The notes beneath the pieces were generated by a model, which saw only the letters and a list, made by a program, of their open reading frames with translations, had not been told where the DNA came from and ran no database searches. This document shows positions 33,873-45,621 of a stretch of DNA of 64,000 nt, one piece after another; position 1 is the stretch's first letter, and every line of letters begins with the position of its first letter. The translations under genes and the position numbers were made by a program. The DNA is from Pardosa pseudoannulata (Eukaryota > Arthropoda > Arachnida > Araneae > Lycosidae). The stretch is taken from NCBI GenBank assembly GCA_032207245.1, contig CM063500.1:60216661-60280660 (forward strand), in the 5' to 3' direction.

Positions 33873-34474
33873 TTACTCATTTATTGCATATAATATAGTC
33901 TATCGCAATTACATCTAATAATAAATGACCAAATCTTATATGGCAACTGTAACAAACAATAACGCAAAAACAAACTATCGCCTAAAAACAATAATATGTC
34001 TGATACGAGCTTTTCACTTTTGGCCAGAATGAATCATCACGTATGTGATATGAGGTTCTCATTTTGGGCATAGCAGTACGATCACGTCTCCCATACGTTG
34101 TTTTAAGGCAAAGGGTTAAGCAACTAAATCAAACTCACCTCAATTCGAGCTTAGTTCATTGCTAAGTTACATGCTAATGGGGATCAGAAACTTCAACCTT
34201 TATAGTCCTTTTGGCCACGGCTATAAAGTTTGAACCAAGACCAAACATGCAGTTCGGCTCATAGTTCCGCACTAATTTCAGATAATCTCTTCCAAATTGC
34301 GTGAAATTTTAAGTCATTTTTCTAAGATTATATGGGAATAGCTTAAAGAAATTAAATATGAACAGTTATTACCGCTCATCGAATTTCCGCATCAAAGTAG
34401 CGATAGTTACCCCTCGAGTTGCAGCATTAAATCATGTCGTGAGCGAGAGTCACCTTTGGAGTTCAAAGGGTTAA

Positions 34475-34710
34475 TTATTTACATTTTTACAACCAAATCA
34501 ATGCCTAATCACAGTATTTAAAGTACCACTATCACTTATACTGTCAGCTTCTTAAGAGGAAGTCATAAATACCTATAAAATGGAATTGATCTATAAAATT
34601 AGAAATTTAAAGTTTTCACTGAATTAGTAAATAGGCAAATCTTTCGGGTTCAAATTTTGAGTTAAACATCGTTTTGACACATTAAAACACTTTCTAAAAG
34701 GCTTACATCA
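34475..34710. repeat. Non-coding duplication flanking gene B, second copy
   Basis: Direct match to 26510-26740, see that entry. Confidence 0.7.
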
Positions 34711-34740
34711 AGTCTTATTCAATTTCGGATACGCAATTCG

Positions 34741-35510
34741 GTTGGTTGGTTGGTTAAAGTTTTACGGCGCAAGGCCTATTTAGGACATAAGCGCCAAGCA
34801 CAAGGTGTTTTTTCGCAAATAGGACAAGAAATAACAAAGTGCACTAATCCGGAAACAAAACAGGCTAAAACCAGCAAAGGCAAGAACGTACCAATTTAAA
34901 AAATTTATAGAAACGTCTACTGTATATAAACTCAAGTACACAGGAAAGGTACGTAAAAGATAAAACATTAGAAGGTAAAAGCTAAAAGCATAAAGCACAA
35001 TAAATTTTAAAATTAAGAATTGAAAAAGGTCTAAAAACAATTCATAAAGACAAGTTAAATTGACCAAAATAAGCCTGTAAAACGGAGAAAAGAGAGGGAT
35101 GCGGGAGTTCATCTTGTAAATCTCTTAAGTTAGGATGCCGTGTTCCAAAAAATAAGGCATAGACAGGCTGTAAGTGGCTACAAGAGGTAAGTATACGTAA
35201 AATAGAAAGCGATGATTAACAAAAAGAACATCGGGGTTTGGGTTCATTTAAAAGGTAGCTGTGTGAGACAAGTGTGTCCAATAAGCAAGCGAGTAAGTAA
35301 AACGTCCCGCTTACGACTAACATTATCCGGGAAGAAGCGAATGTCCGCAGTAATGTTGTAAAGCTTATTGCTGACATGCAAGTCCCACTCATTCTTCCAC
35401 ATAATATGCAACTGGTGTTTAATTGCACATTTCACGTCTGAAAGGGGGATTTTCATAGGCAATAAGTTAATGGCATTCTTCTCTTCATCTGCAAGCTAGT
35501 TCCCGAGGAG
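34741..35510 (-). mobile_element. 5'-truncated LINE, RNase H/tail end
   Basis: Minus-strand frames encode NKLYNITADIRFFPDNV, then LLTRLLIGHTCLTQ and YLLNEPKPRC, followed by HPNLRDLQDELPHPSLF. This is the C-terminal region that follows RNase H in jockey/I-type non-LTR retrotransposons (R-L-x-I-G-H-T then C-x2-C-type motif). Frameshifts break it. The 3' end is a run of AACC (34741-34755). The right edge of this window (63927-64000) starts another copy. Confidence 0.75.
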
Positions 35511-36862
35511 ATACGCAATTTGGATTTCAGAACAAGTCAAAAATATTTTTTTAAGATTAAAATGAAACATTAAAACAGTGTTCTTAAGTTTTATAAATGA
35601 TATTAAAGTTGTTTAAGATATTAATCCTTTGCACTTGAGGTTTTTTGCATTGGAAGAGAGTGCAAAGGGTTTTCTTGGGTCATATCGAGTTGCTAGATGC
35701 TTGGGCGATCTACCAACTCTAGACACTTCTAGGTGTTCTTTGTAAATCGTATGTCTAACAAATTATCACTATATTAATACTTGAAATTTTTATATTTTAA
35801 AGTTTTATCAGTAATTTCATCAATATGCTACGATATTTTTTTTAAGTACTAATCTTTATACTCTTGCATAAGTGATATTGCATAAAACAATATCCAAGAA
35901 TGATAATAGTTCGTTGTTCTATGAAGTTTGCTGGGCTCATTAGAAAGAGCAAAATTTGCAGTTTGGTCCAGCTCCTATTAAAATTATACACACCTTCCAT
36001 TCAGTCTAACAACCCCGAAATAAAATTTCGAAATCGGAAATTGATTACGTGTCTGGCAAAATTATAAAGGCAATTGGTCAGCTAAAGTTTCCCTATACCG
36101 TAGGTGATTAAGCGACCATTCTATTGCCTGCTTTTTACAAATATTTTAGTCCCAACTGTCAAGTCAATTGACCTAAGAAAGTGGAGGTCGATAATCAACC
36201 CCGAGTCGAACCAGATCTGATTACAACCCAACGTCCTCACTGCAACACGCACTCAAGTTACACCTTAAAGGGGAAAAAATCTTATGGATAGTAAAAAAGG
36301 ACACAGGTTTGGCTTGGCTGGCTAAGGGCTAAAGCTGAAGTCCGATCCACGATCATGGTTCAATTGAGATAAGAAAATCAAATTTCTATTTAACACTTGG
36401 CATGCGGATATACTTCACCTCCAACTTACGCGTGCAGCGGGCGTTTTTTCGAGAATCGCTCGAAAGTTTAGTTATTCAGAAAAACCGCAGTAAATCTAAA
36501 ACTATCTTTATAAACGAAACTTTATTTTACACTTTAATATATATATACTATATGATTAACAAAAATATTTTTACGATATCAAAAATAAACGATTTTTAAA
36601 ATTAAAGTCCGATAATCGGTCAGCTCATTTCTTCATCTTTGTCACTACGGCTCAGTTTAACAATTTTGTATTCAACAATAAAAAACCAAGCTTCGAATTG
36701 ACAAAACACGACTTGTACGTTCCGGAGCCAGGAATTCAATTGAAGACGAAATAACGCAACAAAAAACCGAGTAACTGGACAACCATAACTTGTGGAAAGA
36801 AAAAATACAAAGCTTTGTATAGCAACGCAAACACGCATATAATGTCACACATACATATAATC
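35511..36862. other. No recognised gene, possible piggyBac left end
   Basis: TTAATCCTTTGCACTTGAGG at 35622 resembles the ends of the 31516-34471 element. No coding domain recognised. Confidence 0.3.
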
Positions 36863-36925
36863 ATACGTATTTAGTAGATTTGTTTTGGTTAGTGGGTATC
36901 CACCACAAGTCTACTAAATACGTAT
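36863..36925. repeat. 20-bp-stem hairpin
   Basis: ATACGTATTTAGTAGATTTG (36863-36882) pairs with CAAGTCTACTAAATACGTAT (36906-36925) with one mismatch around a 23-base loop. It could be an RNA hairpin or a transposon remnant. TACGTA words continue to 36980. Confidence 0.75.
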
Positions 36926-37296
36926 TTTTACGTGACCCGCTCTCCAGTGACAGACTGCAAAAACGTAAAAATACGTTGCCCGCACGCGAAGTGTACTATA
37001 GGGCACGTGAAGGGATACTATAAGGCAATTTCACGCAGTAGGGAAAATTCTCAAATTATGACAATTCTGGCTTTAGTTTCAAACGGAAGGGCAGTTTATT
37101 GTTTGTCTATTGGCTGTTGTAAACATGAAAATGAATGGGAAGGGCATTATAGTAGTTCTTGAAGTTGGGACAAATGGCCTTATTCGCATTTCACAAGACT
37201 GATCTCCAGGACTACAACTAATCTTCAAAGGGGTTTATGGTTGTAAATGCAAATGCCATGGTGACCTGGTATATCCACATCTACCGCTGAAACTTT
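36926..37296. other. No recognised feature
   Basis: Short frame with MTRSPVTDCKNVK, no recognised domain. Confidence 0.3.
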
Positions 37297-37437
37297 GGTT
37301 TGGTTTAGAGCGCTACAGTCTGTTTTGCACACGAAGGGACCTACAGATTTCGAATGGCTACGAACATCCATGCCATAGTGGGATTCGAACCCACGAACTC
37401 CGGTACCGACGATCAGCGCCCTAACCAATCGGCCAGC
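37297..37437 (-). mobile_element. tRNA-derived SINE
   Basis: Reverse copy with B-box complement GGATTCGAACC (37381-37391), A-box complement CCAATCGGCCA (37425-37435) and a short (AAACC) tail at the left end. No clear target-site duplication. Confidence 0.85.
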
Positions 37438-39384
37438 AGAACCTTACTACGGCTGTTTGTACATACTACTGTAATATTGAAGAATTTAAGATTTTTTACA
37501 TCAGTAGATTTAATTTCAAATCAGCTTGGTTTTTACTGTTGCATTTTTCAAGTATACATTTCACTATTTCTCAATTTTTATACATTTTCCATAATTCTAG
37601 TATTCTTTACATCATTACGATATCGTTTACATCAATTACACATATGGTACGCACAAATTGTATTTTAAAAATTTATTCGTCTTATATAAAGAAAAGTATA
37701 CAATACACTCTATACACTTCTATATCAATTAACAAAATATGAGGAAATAAATGAATAATTCTAATTTAATATATTCGCAAATTTGCTTTAGTATCCTCGT
37801 GTTAAATTTATTATTTCTTTCAAAATATTTACCTATTTCGTCACTGTCCTTTTAATTTCTATAGTCACAAAAACTAAACTGATCCCATTAACCGATGTAA
37901 CGATCCCATAAAGCGATAATTTTAACATACAAATGAACGGAGAAAATCGGGATCAAGCGATTTTGATAACAATAAGCGATTGATAAAATTAACCGCGATC
38001 ACATTAAGCGGTGTCCACTGTATAATCCTTTCCCCAACAAACCGTATGTCAGCAAGAGTAGCCTCTTGAACTCAAAGGGCTAGAAATCAGAGGAACCAAA
38101 GGGAATTTTCTATTGGCCGCAAACGTATGTTGTTGGAATTTTGTATGGGAGAGGAATCCATCTTTAATTTCCAGACAAGTGTAGAAGCTTTTTAGAAAAT
38201 GAAATAGATGTTTTTAATACAAATCGTTTTGAGAACACAAGGTAACATCTTGTAAAAACATACTATTTGATGCACTATTAGCAGGTCGACAAACCCGAAA
38301 GGGTAAAATTTTATTTTAAATATAGAGAAATATTCTAATAAATTCACGCAAATTTTCGATAGCCGTGTTAATCTACCACATTTAAACGTAATTTACTATT
38401 AGCGTAAAATTCATCACTTAAATTTACTACAACCTTATAGTTTAATACTTCCACAGAATTAAGAAGTTCTTCTAAACTATACCGGTCTAAATTACTGGTT
38501 CAAATTTGATGTACTATAAATAGGACACTAGACTCGAAAGGTTTAAACCTCTAAAAAAATATGCTTGACTATTCTGCAAGAGAGATACAAGTGTAATACT
38601 TTTGAGGTAGAGATATTGCGACTGACGAAGGATTAATAAAATCAGATTAGAAAATTTACATCAGTAAAGTTTACATATCATTTCAAAAAATAAAATTGAT
38701 AATACTAAATGTCATATCTTTAGAAGATAATATAAAAGCGTATATTAAAGGGAAAGATCACCATCAAATCTTCAAAGTTTAGACTATTTCTATTATCTGA
38801 TATAAGAAATCCATCTATACTATTACCATTTACTATAAACTATTACTATTATCCATCTATACTTACCATCTATTTTATTATCTGATGTAAGGAAGTATTA
38901 GGAGAGTTCTTTAAAATTTGCGTCGATATGTCAATTAGAACAGAGTTTATGGTTGAAATATATATATAGCATACCATACAATTTTTTTTTAAATATTAAC
39001 CGCCTTTTCTCAAAACTTATTGACTTTTGTATGGAACATTACTCCAAAATTAATATAAAATTTTAAAATTTCGGATATTTGTGTATACGATAATGTAACA
39101 TAACTTTAATATTTTTTAAGCAAAGGCATTTAACATCGTATTTTGTTTTTACATTTACTGCAGTGTCTCCCTTTTTTTTCAATACAATAAACTACGAAGT
39201 TTTTCTGCAAATCGTACTAAATATTATAAATGTAGGTCATAGAGTAACAGTTTTAAGAAAATACTTTAAGACGTAATTGCATGTGTAATTGTTTTTTTTT
39301 TTAACGGGCGCAAAGTACAATAATATCAATAGAAATTCGAGAAACATTTTGTTTGCAAAAAACTTTTACAATACTTATTTTTTT
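37438..39384. other. No recognised feature
   Basis: Nearly 2 kb of AT-rich DNA. CTTGAACTCAAAGGGCTAG at 38067-38085 may be the right end of a decayed piggyBac element. A small GATAACAATAAGCGAT-type repeat (AAGCGAT words) lies at 37890-38010. Confidence 0.35.
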
Positions 39385-40050
39385 AATATCTACTTGTTAT
39401 AATTGATGAAGTTTGGTATAATTCATCGTTAAAAAACCGGTTAAATATCATATACTAAATAACAAAGGATTGAAATTGGCTAAAAAAAAATTGTTATGCC
39501 ATATGCTTGTCAAGGTAATCTCCTCTTTAAAGCACCGAAGTTTCTGGATAATATTATCTTACTAAACACATTACCATTTTAATCTAAAAATGGAGAATAG
39601 GATATATCGTTGTTGAAGCTTGCTTGGAAATTGTTTTGAAAGAAATGCATTTATTCTCTATATTTACATGTTATACTTGATGAAGTTTGGTATAATTTAT
39701 AGTTAAAAGACTGGTTGAATGGCATATACAGAGTAACAAAGGATTGAAATTGGCTAAAATATCGTTATGCCATATACTTGTCAAGGTAATCTCCTCCCTA
39801 AACAGCCAAAGTTTGTGGATAATATTATCTTACTAAACACATTAGCCTCTTAATCTTAAAACTAATTGCAAATGGGAGATATCGTTGTTGAAGGTGGAAG
39901 TTATTTAGAAAGAAATGCAAACTTTTAAAAGACATCATTTCTTAAAGTCTAGTATCTATGGGTTCATCAAAAAACCGAAGTGGGTAGACAACATTACCTT
40001 TCTAACTTTAAAATTCATTAAAAACATTCAGAGATATTGTTAAAGTGTAA
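39385..40050. repeat. Tandem repeat, about 278-bp unit, two clear copies
   Basis: TTGATGAAGTTTGGTATAATT at 39403 and 39680, AACAAAGGATTGAAATTGGC, TGTCAAGGTAATCTCCTC and GGATAATATTATCTTACTAA are repeated in order. A third, degenerate unit follows at 39900-40050. Confidence 0.85.
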
Positions 40051-40259
40051 AAAGGAGAACCTAAAAAAATGTCTTACCCGGATCCATTGCGTTCGACAAA
40101 CTTCAGTTAAAGAAGTTTTCTAACGAGGATTGACCAGATTGATTACTCTTTATCTGTGTTATTTAGAATCCAGCATTCGTCACGTCATCAGTTATCGATT
40201 AAAATGATTTACTTTTTAATCGATTTTTTTATTGGAGGAAATTAAATAAAGAATGTTAT

Positions 40260-41170
40260 GTATATAGTTTGCTGTATATGCACATTATGTATACTGTATG
40301 CTGTTATCGAATTTATGAAGTTAGTTTCGGCGTTCTGAAACTGTACAATAACTGAAATTATAGTAGCATTTAATATTCAAAGTATTTTCTGCAAGAGTTC
40401 ACAAAATGTTCGCATCGGAGAAAATTACGTCACAGTTACGCATAGTCATTATATTTGGAGAATAGTTGATTTCGTCTACAGAAGTTTATTAAGACAATTT
40501 CTATAAAAGTATTGATATAATTTTTAACTGTTCCGAGTAAGGGATTAACTGATGAATTGGCTAAGACAGGGTTCAGTATATCTTTTACTGGTCTTGCCGC
40601 TGTCCTGCTGGGTCTATGAGGAATTCTGTTTATTATTATTTCAGGTGTATTCAGAACGTTGATTGGCGCAGTAAGCTGGGTCATAGAGAGACAAGCCAAG
40701 GAGCTCAACCGTGAGTGGGCATTGTAAGTTGCTTTTGAAGGTTCATAGGAATAATGTGAGGAAGTCTGTGAGCTTTTAACAGGTCACTGTGCCCTCAGGA
40801 GGCAGCCTAATAAGATAAGATAGGGATCAGTTGTGATCCCTCTAATCATTTCTACTGTCATGAACGAAGACTTATCAATATTCTGTATGGCTGCGAGTTT
40901 ATCTCAACTGAGTTTAAACACCTTGGTAGCTACCTTACTGAGCTTTGGGTACTATGAGTACAGGGACCCTAATCGATCGGAATTGTCGATTTTTTTCTAC
41001 CGGCTATGTCATTATGACGAAAATCCCCTCCAGAGTAGCAAAAGCTCCCATCTTCGACATAACCCAACGCGCCGAAATTCACTTCTAGTGACGTCATTAG
41101 ATAATCTAGTAGCGTAGATCGCCGTGAGTAGCAAACTATATGATATTCTTGTCAGATGTTCTGTGTGATC
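40260..41170. repeat. Duplicated segment, unit 1
   Basis: Collinear with 43190-43920 and partly with 44500-44670. Shared: CTACAGAAGTTTATT, a weak coding-like stretch (see findings) and GTGCCCTCAGG. The block 40874-40951 is repeated base for base at 41168-41250, a recent local duplication. Confidence 0.75.
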
Positions 41171-41250
41171 AATATTCTGTATGGCTGCGAGTTTATCTCA
41201 ACTGAGTTTAAACACCTTGGTAGCTACCTTACTGAGCTTTGGGTACTATG

Positions 41251-42815
41251 GGCCTTACTCTGGGAGTTGCGGTTCGTACCGCAAGTGCGGTATGACGTAG
41301 TCGCGGAAACTTGGCCTAACGATACCTAGTTGCCGCAACTAAGCTCAAACCGTACTCTGGGAGCACGGAAACGAAGGTGCGGGAACTAGCTTACTATCGA
41401 GTTTGAGAAATAAATCCCGCCTTTGGGCTGGGCTTATTTTAGAGGCGGAGTTTAATGGGATCTTCTACTTTGCATCATTTAAACCAATCAGAAATTTAGA
41501 ATTATAATTCTGATTTTCAGTTTCGGCAACAGCAATGTTTGTAAATATAAACAAATAAATAATTCGCATTTTTCTTTGCATGCGTACGGTATTGATAAAA
41601 GTGGCATCCAAATCTCAAGCGTTTAAATCGAAGAGATTGTCTCACGGAAACTTTTACCCATGATTAGTTTTATGGAGCATTATTATATACAGTATGGAAT
41701 TTTATTAAGCATATAGAGGCGCTTTCCATAGGTTTGGTTTGGAGTGCTACGGTCTACTTTTTGCAACACGAGTGCTAATGAGACCGGGACCTGCAGCTTA
41801 ATTGACCTGCAGTTGAATTTTCTGGGTTTCTGCAAGTTACATTCTCTTACAGATATATTTTATACATTACAATTATGATGGAATGCATAAAAATGATGTA
41901 ACTGATGAATATTATGATGTAAATATTACTGCATTGAGATCATTGATAAAAAAACTTGATAAAAAGTTATATTTGTACTGAAAAAACTGTAAAATGATAG
42001 TTATTCCATCAAAATTTATCATATTACTACTATATATCAATACCTAAAATCTAAACATCAATGTTTTGTTTTGAACACAGTTATTAAAATATATAAAATG
42101 CAAGAAATTAAAATTTGAAAATCACAATATGAAAATTATGGTTATAATGAAAATAAAAGATATAAATATGATGAAAATTAAAGATAAATAATATTTAAAT
42201 CATACTTTGATAGTATTTTAAAAACAGTTTTATTATATGTAAACACAAATTTTGGGTTCAGACTAACATCACAGGTATCCATGAAGATTGTAAATTTTGT
42301 GCTTAAAATATGTAAAATAAAAGCCGAAAGTTATAAAGGCTTCGATCTTTTTATTACTTAGCATTGTTAACAAGATTTCTACTAGTATGAAAAACATAAA
42401 ATATAAGATTAAAACTGAAGATACACAATATTTACATCATACTTTTATATTGCTCTAAATTCAGCATTAATATATTTAAAAACAACTTTTTAGTTCATAC
42501 TTTTAATATCAGTGGTATCCGTGGAGATGGCATGGAATTTTCTACATTTTGGCACTATACAAAACAGGTATATTTTTTTTTTAACTGAGCTATATATTCG
42601 TAAGTCAAATAAGCCGCCATGTTTTCTTACTATCGAGAAGTTCTCTCTACCAAATTTGCTGCCGGAAAGTTTCCGCAACCTGCAGCTATCGGTAACTTTC
42701 CGCATGTAACCCCAGAGTACCGAAGTATCGTTTGCTCTCAAAATTTCCGCGAGCTGACGTCAACGTGACGTCATACCGCACTTGCGGTACGAACCGCAAC
42801 TCCCAGAGTAAGGCC
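41251..42815. mobile_element. DNA transposon with perfect 48-bp inverted ends
   Basis: 41251-41298 and 42768-42815 are perfect reverse complements over 48 bases (GGCCTTACTCTGGGAGTTGC...). An extra partial end, CCCAGAGTAAGGGCCC, follows at 42816-42831. The ends contain the palindrome GCGGTTCGTACCGC, and TACTCTGGG recurs inside. No transposase frame. The unrepeated 60-bp stretch of unit 1 (40952-41010) is missing at this insertion, so the target duplication is unclear. Superfamily undetermined. Identical ends point to recent activity. Confidence 0.85.
41727..41815 (-). mobile_element. SINE tail fragment
   Basis: GGTTTGGTTTGGAGTGCTACGG, then TTTTGCAACACGAG and GCTAATGAGACCGGGACC, is the 3' half of the SINE family, inside the 41251 transposon. 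Confidence 0.7.
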
Positions 42816-42831
42816 CCCAGAGTAAGGGCCC

Positions 42832-44150
42832 ATTATGGCGAAAATCCCCTCCTAGAGTAGCAAAAGCTTCCATCTTCGACATAACCCAACGTGCCGAAAT
42901 GCATTTCTAGTGACGTCATTAGATAATCTAGTGGTGTACATGATCGCCGTGAGTAGCAGCCTATATGATATTCTTGTCAGATGTCTGCTGAGGTTAACTT
43001 CAGCCACGGGCCTCTATTTTTAGGTGCTCTTGAGGTGTTTTTTTTATAGGGGATTGGGAACAAAAGGCTCTAGTTCTATTGTTCACAAATTGGGAAACTG
43101 CCAAAGAGCTCACCTGAACATATTTTTCTTTATTTCGTTCATTCATATTTTTAACGAACTTCTGTAATTAGTTTTATTATTTTGAATTAGTACAGTGACT
43201 GAAAGTGATAGGTATCTAATATTCAAAGTATTCGAATAGAGGAAATGACGTCATAGCAACGCATGGTGATTATATTAAAAATATTTGATTTCATCTACAG
43301 AAGTTTATTTGATACAATTGCTATAAAAGGATGGATACAGTTTATGGCTATTCCAGGTGATGATTTAGTTGATGAATTTACTAGAAAAGGCTCTTATTTT
43401 TTTTATTGATTTTGAGCCTGTTCTTGCTATTGATCTTAGGTTTATCAGGTATTGTTATTATTATTATTTCCGGCGTATGTACCGTATTGCATTTATTATT
43501 ATTCAGAATGCTGATCGGTGCAGTAGCGAGGATCATGGACAAATCAAAGAGATGAATCGTAAGTTCTCCAGTTTGCACTATGAAGAGTTTTAGAATCTTC
43601 AAAATGAATGACCTGAGAAAGACTGGGGGTGTTCTTATTGGTCATTGTGCCCTCAGGTAACGTCTTAACATAAGGGGATCAATCCTGATTCTTTGTTATT
43701 GTGGATAATGTCTTGAAAACGAGACCGCTTTTTACGTTCTGTATGATTGCCAATTTTTTTCGACTGATGTGTTTGAGCACATTGGTAGCTACATTATTGT
43801 GGTTTGGGAATTGCAGGATATGCATGTCAGCTGCTTACTGAGGTTCAGTCATAGGTCTCTTTTCTTGGGTGTTCTTGGGGTTGTGCCTTTTGGGGTTTGG
43901 GCATAAAAGATTTATGGTCACAGTTCCCAGTTCTAAAGGTTCATCCACATTATGGTCCACTGCAAGTCCTTATCACTATCTGGAGGGGTTATGGCTTATC
44001 GAGGTCGACGATGCCAAACGATGAAACGACCTTGGACAGGATGACTTCGGAAGCAGTTTTCTCCAAAGATCAAAGGTAGCCAGATGCATAAATGAAGTTC
44101 ACAGTAGACCCTATGGACGAATCTACGAGGTTGGCTTATTTAGTGACCCA
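42832..44150. repeat. Duplicated segment, unit 2
   Basis: 42833-42990 continues the 41010-41150 sequence (GGCGAAAATCCCCTCC...). 43190-43920 repeats 40300-40960, and 43945-44150 matches 20240-20460. The series shows tandem growth of a unit of about 1.2 kb, later cut by two transposons. Confidence 0.7.
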
Positions 44151-44311
44151 GGGGCTTACTCCGGACGTTGAGAGTCGGTTTGAACGTTAGTTGTGACGTC
44201 ACTTTGACGTCAGCTTGATAGTTTGCTCACATAATGTCCGCAAGCTGACGTTAAAATGACCTCATAACTAAGGTTCGAACCGAACTGCAACTTCCAGAGT
44301 AAGGCCCCCAG
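44151..44311. mobile_element. Short relative of the 41251 transposon
   Basis: GGGCTTACTCCGGACGTTG at the left and CAACTTCCAGAGTAAGGCCC at the right are inverted, with TGACGTCA words inside. The flanks CCCAG / CCCAG give a 4-5-bp duplication of the empty site seen at about 20460. A deletion derivative of about 160 bp. Confidence 0.75.
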
Positions 44312-45302
44312 TGTGAGGATGCAACTCGTAAACCATCGTCCAAGGTCACCATCAGGTAGTGGTGAACAATTGGCCATAGTGTGGAGGCTACATTAGGAAA
44401 CTCGCCAAGAGCTGTCTGAATGCGGTTTTATTTATTTTCTTCATTTAGGATGCAATTGAATTTCTTTACGTACTTTCGTTATTTCAAAATCTTACAGTAA
44501 CTTTAATTATGGAAGTAAAGAAAGTATATAAGTATCTAACATTCGAAATATTTTTTTATAAGTTCATAAAGTATTCGAATAGAAGAAAATGACTTCACAG
44601 TATCATGGTGATTTTATTCGAAGACTGTTTGATTTCTTCTTCAGAGGTTTATTGATGTAATTGCGCATATGTCAATTTCAAGACACTTGAATCGTCAGAT
44701 ATTTATTTCCTTGTGCATAATAAAAAAAAGTATTGTAATCACGAAAACTTTCGGTTTTCAGATTTCCACGGAAATGCCCATTTGAATATATTTTCACTAG
44801 TTAAAGCGTTTACGTCTGTGCGTACCTAAAAGGAAACTTAATCCATTTTAATCATCCCTGAATTTTATTTTGATCAGTTTCGTCATGATGTTTGTACGTA
44901 TCTTGCTTAACTCAAAAACGTCGAGACTTTAGATCTTAAAAGGTATAATTTATGAAGAGTAATAAGTGACAATATTAAGAGAGATGTGTATACCTCAGCT
45001 TCAATAATGACTTCCCATTGACAAATCCAACTTATACAAGGAACGGTACCATGTACCACTGCCAAATTAAAAAAAAATTCTCTTATGCAAGGGATTACCT
45101 ACTAAATTGTCCGTATAACGCCCTTATACATTTGACATTTTTCTTTTCAAATATAATAGCTGATTTGCATTAAAGTTATCTTGAATTAAATAAAAGAAAT
45201 TTTTGTGGAATACCAAAATTGTAAGCATGAAAAATACATTCATAGTTTTCGTGCATGATTAAAGCAATTCCGTATTCCCAAAAATTTTGTTGTTTTAAAC
45301 AA
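44312..45302. repeat. Duplicated segment unit 3, then unassigned
   Basis: 44500-44660 again matches 40380-40500 and 43200-43320. Beyond 44670 nothing was recognised. Confidence 0.5.
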
Positions 45303-45494
45303 GAATTCTAAAATGTTACAAAATTTTAATAAGCTAAAATCTTAAAACTAAGCATTAATTTACTAGAATTATTACTTATTTTAATTAATATAGAACATAA
45401 TTAATGCATCCTTCTAATTTCACAATACTACTAGCATGAAATTAGTTACATATAAGATTTCAGTTTTTCACAATTTTGTAACATTTTGGAATTT
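45303..45494. mobile_element. MITE with about 40-bp inverted ends
   Basis: AATTCTAAAATGTTACAAAA with following bases at the left mirrors TTTTGTAACATTTTGGAATT at the right, with several mismatches. 192 bp. Immediately adjoins a LINE fragment. Confidence 0.6.
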
Positions 45495-45495
45495 A

Positions 45496-45617
45496 TGTTC
45501 ATTGTGGAATCATAGGAAATGAAATTGCAAACTCCCTGGCCAAGACTGGTTCCAACCTCCCACAGCCTGATTCACCTGTTCACTATTATAGTGAGAAAAG
45601 AATCATCGATACTAGTC
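45496..45617 (+). pseudogene. LINE RNase H fragment
   Basis: Codons read VHCGIIGNEIANSLAKTG, the H-x-G-I-x-G-N-E-x-A-D-x-L-A-K end of a retrotransposon RNase H domain. Asn replaces the usual catalytic-region Asp. Cut on the right by the piggyBac element at 45622. Confidence 0.75.
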
Positions 45618-45621
45618 TTAA

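Larger units (their letters stand above)
31516..34471. mobile_element. Large piggyBac-type element, decayed
   Basis: TAACTCTTTGCACTTTGAGG at the left and CCTTTGGAGTTCAAAGGG-TTAA at the right form an imperfect inverted repeat. A piggyBac Cys-rich tail is encoded on the minus strand at 32725-32654. A smaller piggyBac derivative (33097-33872) is inserted within. Related ends recur at 35625 and 38083. Boundaries are tentative. Confidence 0.45.
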
